A DNA stretch of 64,000 nucleotides from the NCBI GenBank assembly GCA_965219965.1, contig OZ244796.1, positions 1,240,001 through 1,304,000 on the forward strand, written 5' to 3'. This DNA is from G965219965 sp965219965. GTDB lineage: Bacteria > Pseudomonadota > Alphaproteobacteria > RS24. This document shows positions 1-7,895 of this stretch, piece by piece. The translations under genes were made by a program, and so were the position numbers. The number at the start of each line of letters is the position of its first letter. Within the stretch, counting starts at the first letter, position 1. The notes below the pieces were generated by a model. That model did not search any database. It was not told the DNA's origin and was given only the letters and a program-made list of their open reading frames with translations.

Positions 1-45
1 CACCCGAATAAGAGACCGCCAGTGTAGCAGATTTTTTTGCATTGC

Positions 46-1047
46 TTAACCCTCCGAAATCACAGGGCGGGTTAAAAGTTGCATAATCGCCGCATCCACA
101 TCTGTATTACCTGCCAAAATATCGGCAACAGCAAAACAAATGGGCATATCTATATTATTTTGCTGAGCCAGCTTACGCAAGGCTGCCGCGCTGCTCGCGC
201 CTTCTGAAACCGTGTTGCGCTGGCGCAAAATATCTTCTGCCGCTTGGCCTTCACCTAAAGCCACACCGAGCGAGAAATTGCGCGAAGTGGGGCTAGAGCA
301 GGTTAAAATTAAATCGCCCAGCCCTGAAAGCCCTGTGAGCGTTTGCGGCTTTGCCCCTAGTGCCGCGCCCAGCCGTGTCATTTCTGCAAAGCCCCGCGCT
401 GTCAGCGCAGCGCGCGCGCTTTGGCCGAAATTTTTGCCCTGCACAATGCCACAGGCAATGGCCAGCACATTTTTCACCGCCCCGCCAATTTCCGCGCCCA
501 ATATATCGGTGGACGGGTAAGCACGAAAATGCGGCAGGCTTAAACTTTCCGCCAGCCTTTGTGCGAGGGCTTGGCTGTGCGCCGCCAATGTTACGGCGGT
601 TGGCTTGGCGGCGGCGACATCAATGGCAAAAGACGGGCCGGACAAAACCGCAACGCGCTCTGTGTCCATATAATCGCCTGCCACTTGTGACATAAAACGT
701 AAACCTTCATTTTCTATGCCCTTAGCGCATAGCACCACTGGCACATCCGCGCCCAAATGCGGCGCGAGCCGCGCCAAGACCCCGCCGAGATATTGCGCCG
801 GTGTGACCATCAGCACCATATCGCGGTCACGCATATCTTCCAGCGCGGCGGTGGCACGGATAGTGGGCGGCAAGGCAATATCGGGCAGATAGGGTTTATT
901 TTCATGGGCCTGATTGATAGCTTCGGCCAATTCGGGTTCATGCGCCCAAAGCAGCGTGTCACGCTTGGCTTGAGCCGACAGCACAGCCAATGCCGTTCCC
1001 CACGCGCCCGCGCCGATAATGCCAATTTGCCTGATTTCTTGCGCCAT
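46..1047 (-). CDS. gpsA: Glycerol-3-phosphate dehydrogenase [NAD(P)+]
   Basis: Cytosolic enzyme that reduces dihydroxyacetone phosphate to sn-glycerol 3-phosphate for phospholipid synthesis. The N-terminus carries the Rossmann motif GAGAWGTALA, followed by the family segments CAKGIE, LSGPSFA, EIGGAVKNVLAIACG and TGLSGLGDLILTC, which bring in the catalytic lysine of the KN pair. The reading frame extends 12 codons further upstream, but the ATG at 1047 (MAQEIRQIGIIG) has AAGGA in front of it and puts the nucleotide-binding loop at the usual distance, so I chose it. It is transcribed divergently from the TetR gene. In many alphaproteobacteria gpsA lies near tsaD and the hem genes, as here, although here a repeat-rich patch separates them. 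Confidence 0.95.
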   Translation of the reverse strand: MAQEIRQIGIIGAGAWGTALAVLSAQAKRDTLLWAHEPELAEAINQAHENKPYLPDIALPPTIRATAALEDMRDRDMVLMVTPAQYLGGVLARLAPHLGADVPVVLCAKGIENEGLRFMSQVAGDYMDTERVAVLSGPSFAIDVAAAKPTAVTLAAHSQALAQRLAESLSLPHFRAYPSTDILGAEIGGAVKNVLAIACGIVQGKNFGQSARAALTARGFAEMTRLGAALGAKPQTLTGLSGLGDLILTCSSPTSRNFSLGVALGEGQAAEDILRQRNTVSEGASSAAALRKLAQQNNIDMPICFAVADILAGNTDVDAAIMQLLTRPVISEG

Positions 1048-1088
1048 TTGCCTATTCCTTACCCTATCGCGTGTCTTGCCCACTTTAC

Positions 1089-1140
1089 GGGCAGAATCCT
1101 GAATATCAAATATTTTATTGATTGTTCAGTCATTCTGCCC
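1089..1140. promoter_or_regulatory. Inverted repeats between gpsA and TetR gene, candidate operator
   Basis: A perfect 9-bp inverted repeat, GGGCAGAAT at 1089-1097 and ATTCTGCCC at 1132-1140, brackets the short divergent intergenic space. Inside it, 1119-1132 reads TGATTG-TT-CAGTCA, a near-perfect 14-bp palindrome of the kind TetR proteins bind. The right arm ends 12 bases before the TetR ATG. Autoregulation of the TetR gene, possibly with gpsA, is inferred from position only. Confidence 0.45.
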
Positions 1141-1152
1141 AATAAATAAAGC

Positions 1153-1797
1153 ATGAATGAGACCGACATCATCACACGCGAGCGCATTATAGAGGCCGCT
1201 AAGGGGCGGTTTCGCCATTATGGTTATTTCAAAACCACAATGGCCGAAGTGGCGCATGATTGCGAAATGTCGCCAGGCAATTTATACCGCTATTTTAAGG
1301 GCAAAATTGATATTGCCACCGAAATTGCGCGTGAGGAATCCATTGCCCAAATTGAGCGTTTGCGCCCGTTAATAGAATGTCCGTTTCGTTCGGCGCGGCA
1401 ACGTTTGCAGGAAATTGTTTTTCAGGAATTGCGCGACACATTTCACCAGCTTGAAAATAATAAAAAAGTGGTGGAGCTGGTGCAATATGTGATGCACGAA
1501 CGCCCGCGTTTTTTGGTGGAAAGCCTGCGCCGTGAACGCCGCGTGCTGGCCATTGTGCTAGAACATGGCCGCCAATCGGGCGAGTTTAATTTACGCGATA
1601 GCAATGCCGTAGCCGCCACACTACAAGCGGCAACGATGAAATTTCACTACCCGCAACTTTTCACGCACCAAACGCTGGAAGATTTAGAAGACGAACTCAC
1701 CCGCCTGTTTGACCTGCTGTTTGTCGGCCTGCTCAATCCCAACTTCGCCCCCGAAGCAGAAGGCGCGGAAGAAGAGGCGCAAGCAAGCACAGTATAA
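1153..1797 (+). CDS. TetR/AcrR family transcriptional regulator
   Basis: 214-residue one-component repressor. Residues about 8-55 form the TetR helix-turn-helix (RERIIEAAKGRFRHYGYFKT, then TMAEVAHDCEMSPGNLYRYF), including the typical GNLYRYFKGK recognition-helix end. The remainder is an all-helical ligand and dimerisation domain with no recognisable effector signature, ending in an acidic tail (EAEGAEEEAQAS). It stands alone, divergent from gpsA, with a candidate palindromic operator in the gap. No transporter or enzyme next to it suggests what it controls, so the ligand and targets are unknown. Confidence 0.85.
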   Translation: MNETDIITRERIIEAAKGRFRHYGYFKTTMAEVAHDCEMSPGNLYRYFKGKIDIATEIAREESIAQIERLRPLIECPFRSARQRLQEIVFQELRDTFHQLENNKKVVELVQYVMHERPRFLVESLRRERRVLAIVLEHGRQSGEFNLRDSNAVAATLQAATMKFHYPQLFTHQTLEDLEDELTRLFDLLFVGLLNPNFAPEAEGAEEEAQASTV

Positions 1798-1901
1798 AGC
1801 AAAACGCAGGGTGTGTTTGACCACACCTAAAAACTACATAGCTGCCAGCATCGCACTTATTTCCCGTTTCTCTTTCATCCGCATCAGCTTTGCCTATGGC
1901 C

Positions 1902-2040
1902 GCCTCTTTTTTCGCGTGTCCGCCAGAACCCGAAACGCGCCCGCCTAATCACACCGCCCTTAATTTTGCACCCGCGCCCGACCCGCATCTCTAAAACCCA
2001 TTGCCTCTTTTTCGCGTGTCCACCAGAACCCAAAACGCAC
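1902..2040. repeat. Direct repeat pair in the 1798-2205 gene-free stretch
   Basis: The roughly 400 bases after the TetR gene hold no credible gene. They contain two similar copies of a segment of about 36 bases (about 1902-1940 and 2003-2040) sharing CCTCTTTTT, CGCGTGTCC, CCAGAACCC and AAACGC in the same order. Short frames on either strand are low-complexity readings of the repeats. Function unknown. Confidence 0.5.
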
Positions 2041-2072
2041 ACTCTCTCTTAGATGCACCTCCCCCCACACTT

Positions 2073-2131
2073 CCCAACGGGCAGGCGTCTTTAGCACGGC
2101 AGGCTTATAGAGTCGCTTGCCTGTCTTGGAG
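2073..2131. repeat. Dispersed palindromic repeat, copy A
   Basis: First of three related palindromic elements. Arms CAACGGGCAGGCG and CGCTTGCCTGTCTTG are partly complementary around the loop core TCTTTAGC...GGCAGGCTTATAG. The core and right arm match copy B (2206-2265) almost base for base. The arms are the most degraded of the three copies. Confidence 0.6.
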
Positions 2132-2205
2132 GTGGAAAAGGAAACAGCGCACCACCCCGCCCCAAAAACACGCCCCCATAAATTGCGTATCATTCCCCCG
2201 CGTTT

Positions 2206-2265
2206 CCCCAAACAGGCAAGCGTCTTTAGCGCGGCAGGCTTATAGTGTCGCTTGCCTGTTTGGGG
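2206..2265. repeat. Dispersed palindromic repeat, copy B (17-bp perfect stem)
   Basis: Best-preserved copy. The arms CCCCAAACAGGCAAGCG (2206-2222) and CGCTTGCCTGTTTGGGG (2249-2265) are exact reverse complements, around a 26-base loop. The element overlaps the 3' end of the neighbouring XRE gene on the minus strand: the last codons (PPNRQATL) are read from the right arm and the stop codon lies in the loop. It may therefore double as a transcription terminator. Non-autonomous mobile palindromes (REP or MITE type) look like this, but no transposase is present. Confidence 0.7.
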
Positions 2266-2488
2266 GTGCGAAAAAATCCTGCACATTGACATTCAGCACA
2301 GCGGCCATGCCCCATAAAATACTGGCGGGCAGGTCGGTGCCTTGTTCATATTTTTTCAGCATATAGAGCGACACCTGCATGTCATGCGCCGCATCAAGCT
2401 GGGTGGCCAAATCTTCATGCGTCAGCCCCCGCGCCCGCCGATAATTTTTCAGATTTTCGCCGATAATATGTTTGTCCAATTCGGGCAT
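2240..2488 (-). CDS. Small XRE-family helix-turn-helix protein
   Basis: 82-residue DNA-binding protein made almost entirely of one XRE/Cro helix-turn-helix domain (IGENLKNYRRARGLTHEDLA ... MLKKYEQGTDLPASILWGMA). The frame opens earlier, but ATG 2488 has a run of six G just upstream and is followed directly by the domain, so I prefer it. The C-terminal residues are encoded by a dispersed palindromic repeat, which suggests the repeat inserted at the 3' end and supplied a new stop codon. It is divergent from the XRE pair that starts at 2571. Target unknown. Confidence 0.75.
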   Translation of the reverse strand: MPELDKHIIGENLKNYRRARGLTHEDLATQLDAAHDMQVSLYMLKKYEQGTDLPASILWGMAAVLNVNVQDFFAPPNRQATL

Positions 2489-2554
2489 ATTGCGCCCCCC
2501 AATATGTAATGAATCCGACCGTACCATATACGACATACCCCGTAAAGATTAAAA

Positions 2555-2568
2555 CGGTAACAATACCG
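2555..2568. promoter_or_regulatory. Palindrome abutting XRE start, candidate operator
   Basis: CGGTA-ACAA-TACCG, a perfect 5-bp inverted repeat, ends two bases before the ATG at 2571 and lies between two divergent XRE genes. Its position over the ribosome-binding region would suit autorepression. This is inference from position. Confidence 0.4.
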
Positions 2569-2570
2569 AC

Positions 2571-2813
2571 ATGGGACGAGATTATGCAGGCAAAATCCAA
2601 GCCGCCATTGTGGCGATATTGATTGAAGAGCGCAAACGCCAAGCCATATCGCATGAAAAGCTGGCCGCCAAAGCGCGCATTAGCCGCACAGCGATAAGCT
2701 ATATGGAAAGCGGGCGCAGTCTGCCATCATTGAGAATATCGCTCAAAATCGCCGCCGCGTTGGGCATGGATTTCCCCACCCTCGCCCGCCGTGCCGAAAA
2801 GCGCGTAAAATAA
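2571..2813 (+). CDS. Small XRE-family helix-turn-helix protein
   Basis: 80-residue protein that is essentially one XRE domain: KRQAISHEKLAAKARISRTA then ISYMESGRSLPSLRISLKIA. It is a diverged paralogue of the next gene (2839-3081): both end in AEKRVK, are exactly 80 residues long, and share AISHEKLAAKA.ISRTAIS. No clear Shine-Dalgarno sequence precedes the ATG, where a short palindrome lies instead. It probably forms a two-gene unit with the downstream paralogue. Targets are unknown. Confidence 0.75.
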   Translation: MGRDYAGKIQAAIVAILIEERKRQAISHEKLAAKARISRTAISYMESGRSLPSLRISLKIAAALGMDFPTLARRAEKRVK

Positions 2814-2828
2814 TAAAAAGCGGACGGG

Positions 2829-3105
2829 CATTTGCTACATGACGGGGAATAAGGCCTATAAATTACGCACCGCCATTGGCGCGATTCTCATTGAGAAGCG
2901 TAAAAAACACGCCATTTCGCATGAGAAACTGGCCGCTAAGGCTGGTATCAGCCGCACGGCCATTAGCCATTTGGAAAGCGGGCAAAGACAGCCGACCCTT
3001 TATATCTCGATTAAGCTCGCCCACGCGCTGGATATGAGTTTTAGTGAATTGGTCAAGCAGGCCGAAAAGCGCGTGAAATAATATCCCCCTCAATCTCACC
3101 CCCGC
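2829..3105 (+). repeat. 277-bp duplicated segment, copy 1 (contains an XRE gene)
   Basis: This segment recurs inverted at 13906-14182 with the same length and no indels. It spans 10 bases before the XRE start to 24 bases after its stop. By eye the copies differ at about twenty positions. All but those making one I-to-V change are synonymous, and the non-coding flanks (CATTTGCTAC upstream, TATCCCCCTCAATCTCACC downstream) are identical. Confidence 0.85.
2839..3081 (+). CDS. Small XRE-family helix-turn-helix protein (duplicated, copy 1)
   Basis: 80-residue single-domain XRE protein (AISHEKLAAKAGISRTAISH, LESGQRQPTLYISIKLA). It is the second gene of a tandem XRE pair, 25 bases after its diverged paralogue. 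A second copy differing by one residue sits about 11 kb away on the other strand. The many synonymous differences with one amino-acid change mean the two copies have been kept under protein-level selection. Upstream it keeps only one half (CATTTGCTACATG) of the palindrome that precedes the other copy. DNA target and controlled genes are unknown. Confidence 0.8.
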   Translation: MTGNKAYKLRTAIGAILIEKRKKHAISHEKLAAKAGISRTAISHLESGQRQPTLYISIKLAHALDMSFSELVKQAEKRVK

Positions 3106-3311
3106 GGCCCGCCTATCGCGCCTGCCCACAGCCTACCGATTCGGGGGCGGCCAGCAGGGGTGGAACTGTGCTATTTTAGTCATATATTTACCATAATATT
3201 TTTGCTTTTTTGCGCCGCTCCGCCGATTTTACCGCAAAAATCGCCTGTGGAGTGGGGGAATTGGCTTTGTAATCAACACTTTACAAAAAATCACCCAAAA
3301 ATGCAAAAATA

Positions 3312-3629
3312 ATGAATAAAAATGAAAATATTCATTGTTTTTCATTGCAAGCCGTGCTATATCATAGCCATGCCAAGGGGAAAGCCCTCCTCCCAAGGCT
3401 GAAAATGCAAGTTGAAGTTGAGCGGTTTAATGTTGCCCGTAACCCGAATGACCACATGAAAAGTGAACGAATGAAAGTTGCCCGCACCCGAATGAATGAG
3501 AAGACCATGTTTGAGAAAATTTTAATTAGCGTGAAGCAAGTTGTCGCCGTGCCGAATATCTTGGCGGGCCTGTTGGCCCTTTATGGTGTGGCTCTGCTCA
3601 CCCGCGATGTCACCATGCTATTGGCCTAA
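3312..3629 (+). CDS. Small hypothetical membrane protein, start uncertain
   Basis: Unrecognised. The last 40 residues hold one hydrophobic segment (AVPNILAGLLALYGVALL) and look like a real small membrane peptide. The first 60 residues are odd, partly encoded by an imperfect repeat of GTTGCCC..ACCCGAATGA, and have no ribosome-binding site. A plausible promoter (TTGTTT, 17-base spacer, TATATC) lies after the first ATG, near 3335-3365. The translated product may therefore begin at ATG 3492 (MNEKTMFEKIL) or 3507 (MFEKILIS), the latter preceded by GAGAAG. A strong terminator follows at 3676, which supports a short transcript. The 3106-3311 gap before it shows nothing recognisable. Confidence 0.35.
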   Translation: MNKNENIHCFSLQAVLYHSHAKGKALLPRLKMQVEVERFNVARNPNDHMKSERMKVARTRMNEKTMFEKILISVKQVVAVPNILAGLLALYGVALLTRDVTMLLA

Positions 3630-3675
3630 TCGCGCCGCCAAAATAATGCTCTCTAATCGCCCGCAAGGGTGTGCG

Positions 3676-3708
3676 ATGCCGACGGACCCTCCTCCGTCGG
3701 CATTTTTT
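3676..3708 (+). terminator. Rho-independent terminator
   Basis: A perfect 11-bp stem (ATGCCGACGGA / TCCGTCGGCAT) with a short pyrimidine-rich loop is followed by six T. It closes the short plus-strand transcript before the convergent tsaD gene. Confidence 0.85.
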
Positions 3709-3719
3709 CTGCGTAAAGT

Positions 3720-4814
3720 TTAAGCGGTCGGAGTCGGCGGGGCAGGCGGTGTAAGTGCGCCAAGCGGCCAACGCGCCCGTGGTGCGCCGCCATAAAAATC
3801 ATTTTGCCCCCGCGCCAAACGTTCCGCCCCCGCCCATGCCACCATGGCGGCATTATCGGTGCATAAATCGGGTGCGGCAATATGCAAAGCAAAACCCCGC
3901 GCCTGACACAGACGCGCAAAAGATTGGCGGATATATTGATTAGCCGCTACCCCGCCCGCCAACACAAAGCGTAAATTATTTGCCCCCGCCGCCCCTGCCT
4001 GTGCAGAAAATTTTGCCATTGCATTTTCACTGCGCTCAATCAAACAATCGGTGACGCTGGTTTGAAACGCGGCGGCGAGGTCGGCAACATCTTTTGCCGA
4101 CAGCTTTTGCTTTTTTTCCACTTGGCGGCGCAAAGCGGTTTTTAATCCCGAAAAAGAAAAATCACAGCCACCATCGCCGCACAATGGGCGCGGCAAATTA
4201 ATTTTCGCACCATTGCCTTTTTGCGCGGCGCGTTCAATTTCTGGCCCGCCCGGATAAGCCAGCCCGACCAGCTTGGCGGCTTTGTCAAAGGCCTCGCCCA
4301 CCGCATCGTCCCGCGTGCTGCCGAAAAGCCGATACTGCCCCAGCCCGTCCACGCTGATAAGCTGGCAATGCCCGCCCGAAACCAGCAATAGCAAATAGGG
4401 AAATGGCACTGGCGTTTCCAGCCGTGCGGTGAGCGCGTGCGCTTCTAAATGATTGACGCCGATAAAGGGCAAGCCCGCCGCCATGGCCATGCTTTTGCCC
4501 GTAACCAGCCCGACCATCACCCCGCCAATCAGGCCGGGTCCGGCGGTGGCGACAATGGCGTTGAGCGTATCGGGGGTTTGCTTGGCGGCGGTCAGGGCTT
4601 GGGCAATCACCGCGTCCAGCACATCAATATGTTGGCGTGCGGCGATTTCTGGCACCACCCCGCCAAAGGGCGCGTGGCTGTCAATTTGGCTGGCAATGAT
4701 ATTGGATAAAATTTCCCCGCTATTTTCCCCGCCTTTTTCGGGCGCGTTAAGCCGCACCACGGCGGCGGCGGTTTCATCGCAACTGGTTTCAATGCCAAGC
4801 ACGGTCAGGGTCAT
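3720..4814 (-). CDS. tsaD: tRNA N6-adenosine threonylcarbamoyltransferase TsaD
   Basis: Catalytic subunit of the complex that transfers threonylcarbamoyl to A37 of ANN-decoding tRNAs (t6A). 364 residues, the usual Kae1/TsaD length plus a short proline-rich tail. The ASKHA-fold signature is clear: GIETSCDETAAAVV at the start, ARQHIDVLDAVI, the metal-binding GVNHLEAHALTA, LLLVSGGHCQLI, and C-terminal LAGGVAANQYIR with CTDNAAMVAW. It is divergent from hemC with an intergenic gap of 77 bases. Partners TsaB, C and E are not in the window. The neighbourhood tsaD/hemC/hemD/hemY-like, with gpsA close by, is common in alphaproteobacteria. Confidence 0.95.
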   Translation of the reverse strand: MTLTVLGIETSCDETAAAVVRLNAPEKGGENSGEILSNIIASQIDSHAPFGGVVPEIAARQHIDVLDAVIAQALTAAKQTPDTLNAIVATAGPGLIGGVMVGLVTGKSMAMAAGLPFIGVNHLEAHALTARLETPVPFPYLLLLVSGGHCQLISVDGLGQYRLFGSTRDDAVGEAFDKAAKLVGLAYPGGPEIERAAQKGNGAKINLPRPLCGDGGCDFSFSGLKTALRRQVEKKQKLSAKDVADLAAAFQTSVTDCLIERSENAMAKFSAQAGAAGANNLRFVLAGGVAANQYIRQSFARLCQARGFALHIAAPDLCTDNAAMVAWAGAERLARGQNDFYGGAPRARWPLGALTPPAPPTPTA

Positions 4815-4891
4815 TTTTGCCTCATTTCATTTGCCGTTTGACGGCGATAAAAAGATGATATGATGAACGGGTTATTTTTGCCATAAGTGAA

Positions 4892-5851
4892 ATGAAAATG
4901 TCGCGCAAAATTAAAATTGGCACTCGCAAATCGCCGCTTGCTATGGCGCAGGCGCAATCGGTGGCGGACGCGCTTAAGGCCGCGCACGCCGAAATAGAAG
5001 TGGAAATTATCGCGCTGGTCACACGCGGCGACACCGTCACTGACCGCCCCTTGCCTGAAATTGGCGGCAAGGGTTTGTTCACGCAAGAATTGGAAACCGC
5101 TTTGCATGAAGGCGAATTGGATTTAGCCGTCCATTCGCTCAAAGACCTGCCCACGCAAATGCCCGATGGGCTGGTGCTGGCCTGCACCCCGCGCCGTGAA
5201 AATCCCCAAGACGCGCTTATTGTTGCGGCGGGGGCAGGCGACAGCTTGGCCGCTCTGCCCGAAGCGGCGGTGATTGGCACCTCTAGTCTGCGGCGGGCGG
5301 CGCAAATTTTACGCGCCCGCCCCGATATACGCATTGTGGATTTGCGCGGCAATCTCGCCACGCGGCTGGCCAAATTAGCGGCGCGTGCCGATAATATGAC
5401 CGCCATTGTGCTGGCCATGGCGGGGTTGAATCGCTTGGGGCTGGCCGCACATGTAACCGAAATGTTGCCGCCCGAAATTATGCTGCCCGCCGCCGGACAA
5501 GGCGCGCTCGCCGTGCAGTGCCGCGCCGATGATACCGCGCTTAAAGCAGGGTTGCAGGCTTTGCATTGCCCCGTGACCGATTTTTGCATCACGGCGGAAC
5601 GCAAATTTTTGGCCGCGCTGGGCGGCAACTGCCAAACGCCCATCGCCGCTTTGGCCAGCATGCAAGATGACCGCCTCATGCTCACCGCCCGCCTGATGTC
5701 TGAGGACGGCACAGATATTGCCGAAGTGCGGCGCGAAGAAACCGCCCGCCAGCATCACCAAGCCGAAAAAATCGGGGCGCAAGCGGGGGCGGACATGAAA
5801 AGCAAAGCGGCGCATTTATTGCCGCCAAGCGAGACAAAAACGAACAGGTGA
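4892..5851 (+). CDS. hemC: Porphobilinogen deaminase (hydroxymethylbilane synthase)
   Basis: Joins four porphobilinogen molecules into hydroxymethylbilane in tetrapyrrole synthesis. The 319-residue protein has the typical RIGTRKSPLAMAQ-type N-terminus (here KIGTRKSPLAMAQA), the substrate-binding LPTQMPDGLVLAC region, GTSSLRRAAQI, VDLRGNLATRLAKL, and the dipyrromethane-cofactor cysteine in LGGNCQTPIAAL. It is first of a three-gene run with hemD 4 bases after its stop. Two ATGs (4892, 4898) open the frame; either gives a normal N-terminus. Confidence 0.95.
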   Translation: MKMSRKIKIGTRKSPLAMAQAQSVADALKAAHAEIEVEIIALVTRGDTVTDRPLPEIGGKGLFTQELETALHEGELDLAVHSLKDLPTQMPDGLVLACTPRRENPQDALIVAAGAGDSLAALPEAAVIGTSSLRRAAQILRARPDIRIVDLRGNLATRLAKLAARADNMTAIVLAMAGLNRLGLAAHVTEMLPPEIMLPAAGQGALAVQCRADDTALKAGLQALHCPVTDFCITAERKFLAALGGNCQTPIAALASMQDDRLMLTARLMSEDGTDIAEVRREETARQHHQAEKIGAQAGADMKSKAAHLLPPSETKTNR

Positions 5852-5855
5852 ACTG

Positions 5856-6584
5856 ATGGGCATGGATTTAATCATCACCCGCCCCGCCGAAGACGCGCCC
5901 GCTTTGGCCGATGCGTTGAAAAAAAACGGCCACCGCCCGCGCCTGTGTCCAGTCATAGACATTCATTATAATGACGCCGCCGCCCTGCCGCCGCTCACAA
6001 AAAATGACGCGCTGGCTTTTACCAGCGTCAATGGTGTGCGTGCTTTGGCGCGGCGTAAAACGAACTGCCACGCTTTGCCCGCCTTTGCGGTGGGCGCGGC
6101 GACAGCGCAAGCCTTGCGCCAAGCCGGCTTTACCCAAGTGCATGAAGCGGGCGGCGACAGCACCCGCCTTGCCGCACTTATCGCCACCGCCCCGCCGCAG
6201 GGCAGGGTGATACATATTGCTGGCCGCGACCGCGCCGGTGATTTGGCCAGCGCGGTGCAAGCGCGTGGCATTGGCTTTGAACAAATGGTCGCCTATCGCG
6301 CTCAAGCGGTGGCGGCTTTGCCGCAAGATATGATTGATGCTTTAGCGGCAGGTGCGCCCGATGGCGTGCTGATTTTTTCCCCGCGCACGGCGGAGATTTT
6401 TTTGCGCCTTGTGCAAGAAGCAGGTGTGCTGGCTCAAGCCAAAAAACTGGTCGCCTATTGTTTGTCGCCCAAAGCGGCAGCAATTTTAACCACGGGTGGG
6501 CTGGAAAAATGCCACACCGCCGCACAGCCGACGCAAGATAGTTTGCTTAAACTTCTCAAGCAAGGCGACGGAAGCGATAGATAA
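5856..6584 (+). CDS. hemD: Uroporphyrinogen-III synthase
   Basis: Cyclises hydroxymethylbilane, with ring D inversion, to uroporphyrinogen III. The family is poorly conserved. Support comes from the N-terminal LIITRPAEDAPALADALKKN, LAFTSVNGVRAL, FAVGAATAQALRQAGF, HIAGRDRAGDLASAVQARG, and DGVLIFSPRTAEIF, and from its place directly after hemC. 242 residues, normal length. Its stop codon is followed without a gap by the next ATG, pointing to one mRNA. Confidence 0.9.
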   Translation: MGMDLIITRPAEDAPALADALKKNGHRPRLCPVIDIHYNDAAALPPLTKNDALAFTSVNGVRALARRKTNCHALPAFAVGAATAQALRQAGFTQVHEAGGDSTRLAALIATAPPQGRVIHIAGRDRAGDLASAVQARGIGFEQMVAYRAQAVAALPQDMIDALAAGAPDGVLIFSPRTAEIFLRLVQEAGVLAQAKKLVAYCLSPKAAAILTTGGLEKCHTAAQPTQDSLLKLLKQGDGSDR

Positions 6585-7892
6585 ATGTTGGCACGGCTAA
6601 AAATTATTCTGCTATTTGTGCTGTTTATATCGGTTTGCGGGTTGGCTTTATATTTGCAAAACCATCCGGGTCGTCTCACTTTGTTATGGCGCACCCATGA
6701 AATTGAAACTTCCTTCACGGTGGTTTTATTTATCACCAGCCTCGCCGCGCTTGTGCTGGCCATTATCGGCCATTTGCTCGCCCGTCTGAAAGCACGGGTG
6801 CGGCGCATACAAAACGCCCACCTTGCCCGCAAACAAGCCCGCGCCGAACAGGCCATGCTTGACGGGCTGTTGGCTTTAGGCCGCCATGATGGCAAAGCCG
6901 CCGCCCGTGCTGCTTTGGCCGCCCGCAAAGCCGCGCCCGATGCGCCGCAAAGCCTGATGCTGGCGGCGCAGGCGGCTAAGCTAATGAGCGCGGAAGAAGA
7001 GGAGGGGTATTATCACACCCTTGCCGCTAAAGATAAAGACACCCAAACCCGCATTGCCGCTTTGCAGGGGCTGTGTCATTTATCTATGGCACGCGGGGCG
7101 TTGGACGAGGCCAAACAATATGCCCAGCACGCGCTTAATTTAAGCAAAGACAAAAAACAGGGTTGGCCGCAAGCGGCTTTGTTTCGCATTGCCGCCGCGC
7201 AGGGTGATTGGTCTGCGGCGCGGAAAATTTTGCGCCGTTTGGTCAAAAGCGGCGGGGTGGAAAATGCCACGCGCACGCTCGCCGTTCTCATGTTGGCACA
7301 AGCCCAAGACCCGCAAACAAAAACGGATGCGGCGATTGAGCTATGCACCCACGCGCTGAAATTATCGCCCGATTTAATTCCCGCTTATCCTTTGCTGGCC
7401 GCCTTTATCGCCCCGCCTGCTAAAGCGCGTAAAAAAATGAAGCGGAAAATAACACGCCAAATTGAACATCAATGGCATCGCCGCCCCCATGCGGAATTGG
7501 CCGCTGCTTATCTCGCGCTTGACCCCGACCGCACGGCACAAGAAAAACTGGTCGCCATACAAAAACTTATCGCGCCCAATCAGGCCGATACGCAAAGCCG
7601 TTTTGCTTTGGCGCAAGCGGCGGTGCAAGCACAGCATTGGCCTTTAGCCCGCCGCGCTTTAGCTGAAATAAAAGAGCCGCACCAAACCCAACGTTATTAT
7701 GTGCTAATGGCCGCTTTGGCACGCGGCGAAAAGAAAGATGAAGCCGCCGCCCATCAATGGCTTACAGACGCGCTCACCGCCCCGCCCGATGCGGGCTGGC
7801 TCAACCCCAACGGCCAGCGCGAGCCGTGGCGGGCGGTGTGTCCGCAAAGCGGGGCTTTTGATGCTTATATTTGGGGCCAGCCTAAAACTTAA
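6585..7892 (+). CDS. HemY-like N-terminal domain membrane protein with TPR-like helices
   Basis: 435 residues. Two N-terminal membrane segments (about residues 4-24 and 42-64) are followed by a long alanine-rich helical region resembling tetratricopeptide repeats (e.g. AARKAAPDAPQSLMLAAQAA). This matches the HemY_N family, which in proteobacteria sits after hemD in the tetrapyrrole operon. Its biochemical role is unsettled: it is not the protoporphyrinogen oxidase once also called HemY. Translationally adjacent to hemD (TAA then ATG with no gap) and convergent with the next gene. Confidence 0.8.
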   Translation: MLARLKIILLFVLFISVCGLALYLQNHPGRLTLLWRTHEIETSFTVVLFITSLAALVLAIIGHLLARLKARVRRIQNAHLARKQARAEQAMLDGLLALGRHDGKAAARAALAARKAAPDAPQSLMLAAQAAKLMSAEEEEGYYHTLAAKDKDTQTRIAALQGLCHLSMARGALDEAKQYAQHALNLSKDKKQGWPQAALFRIAAAQGDWSAARKILRRLVKSGGVENATRTLAVLMLAQAQDPQTKTDAAIELCTHALKLSPDLIPAYPLLAAFIAPPAKARKKMKRKITRQIEHQWHRRPHAELAAAYLALDPDRTAQEKLVAIQKLIAPNQADTQSRFALAQAAVQAQHWPLARRALAEIKEPHQTQRYYVLMAALARGEKKDEAAAHQWLTDALTAPPDAGWLNPNGQREPWRAVCPQSGAFDAYIWGQPKT

Positions 7893-7895
7893 AAC

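Noticed and set aside
1960..2366. Open frames on both strands through the palindromic repeats
   Set aside because: They read the repeats themselves (repeated KTGKR.YKPA-type peptides), with no start signal; the true gene there is the XRE gene.
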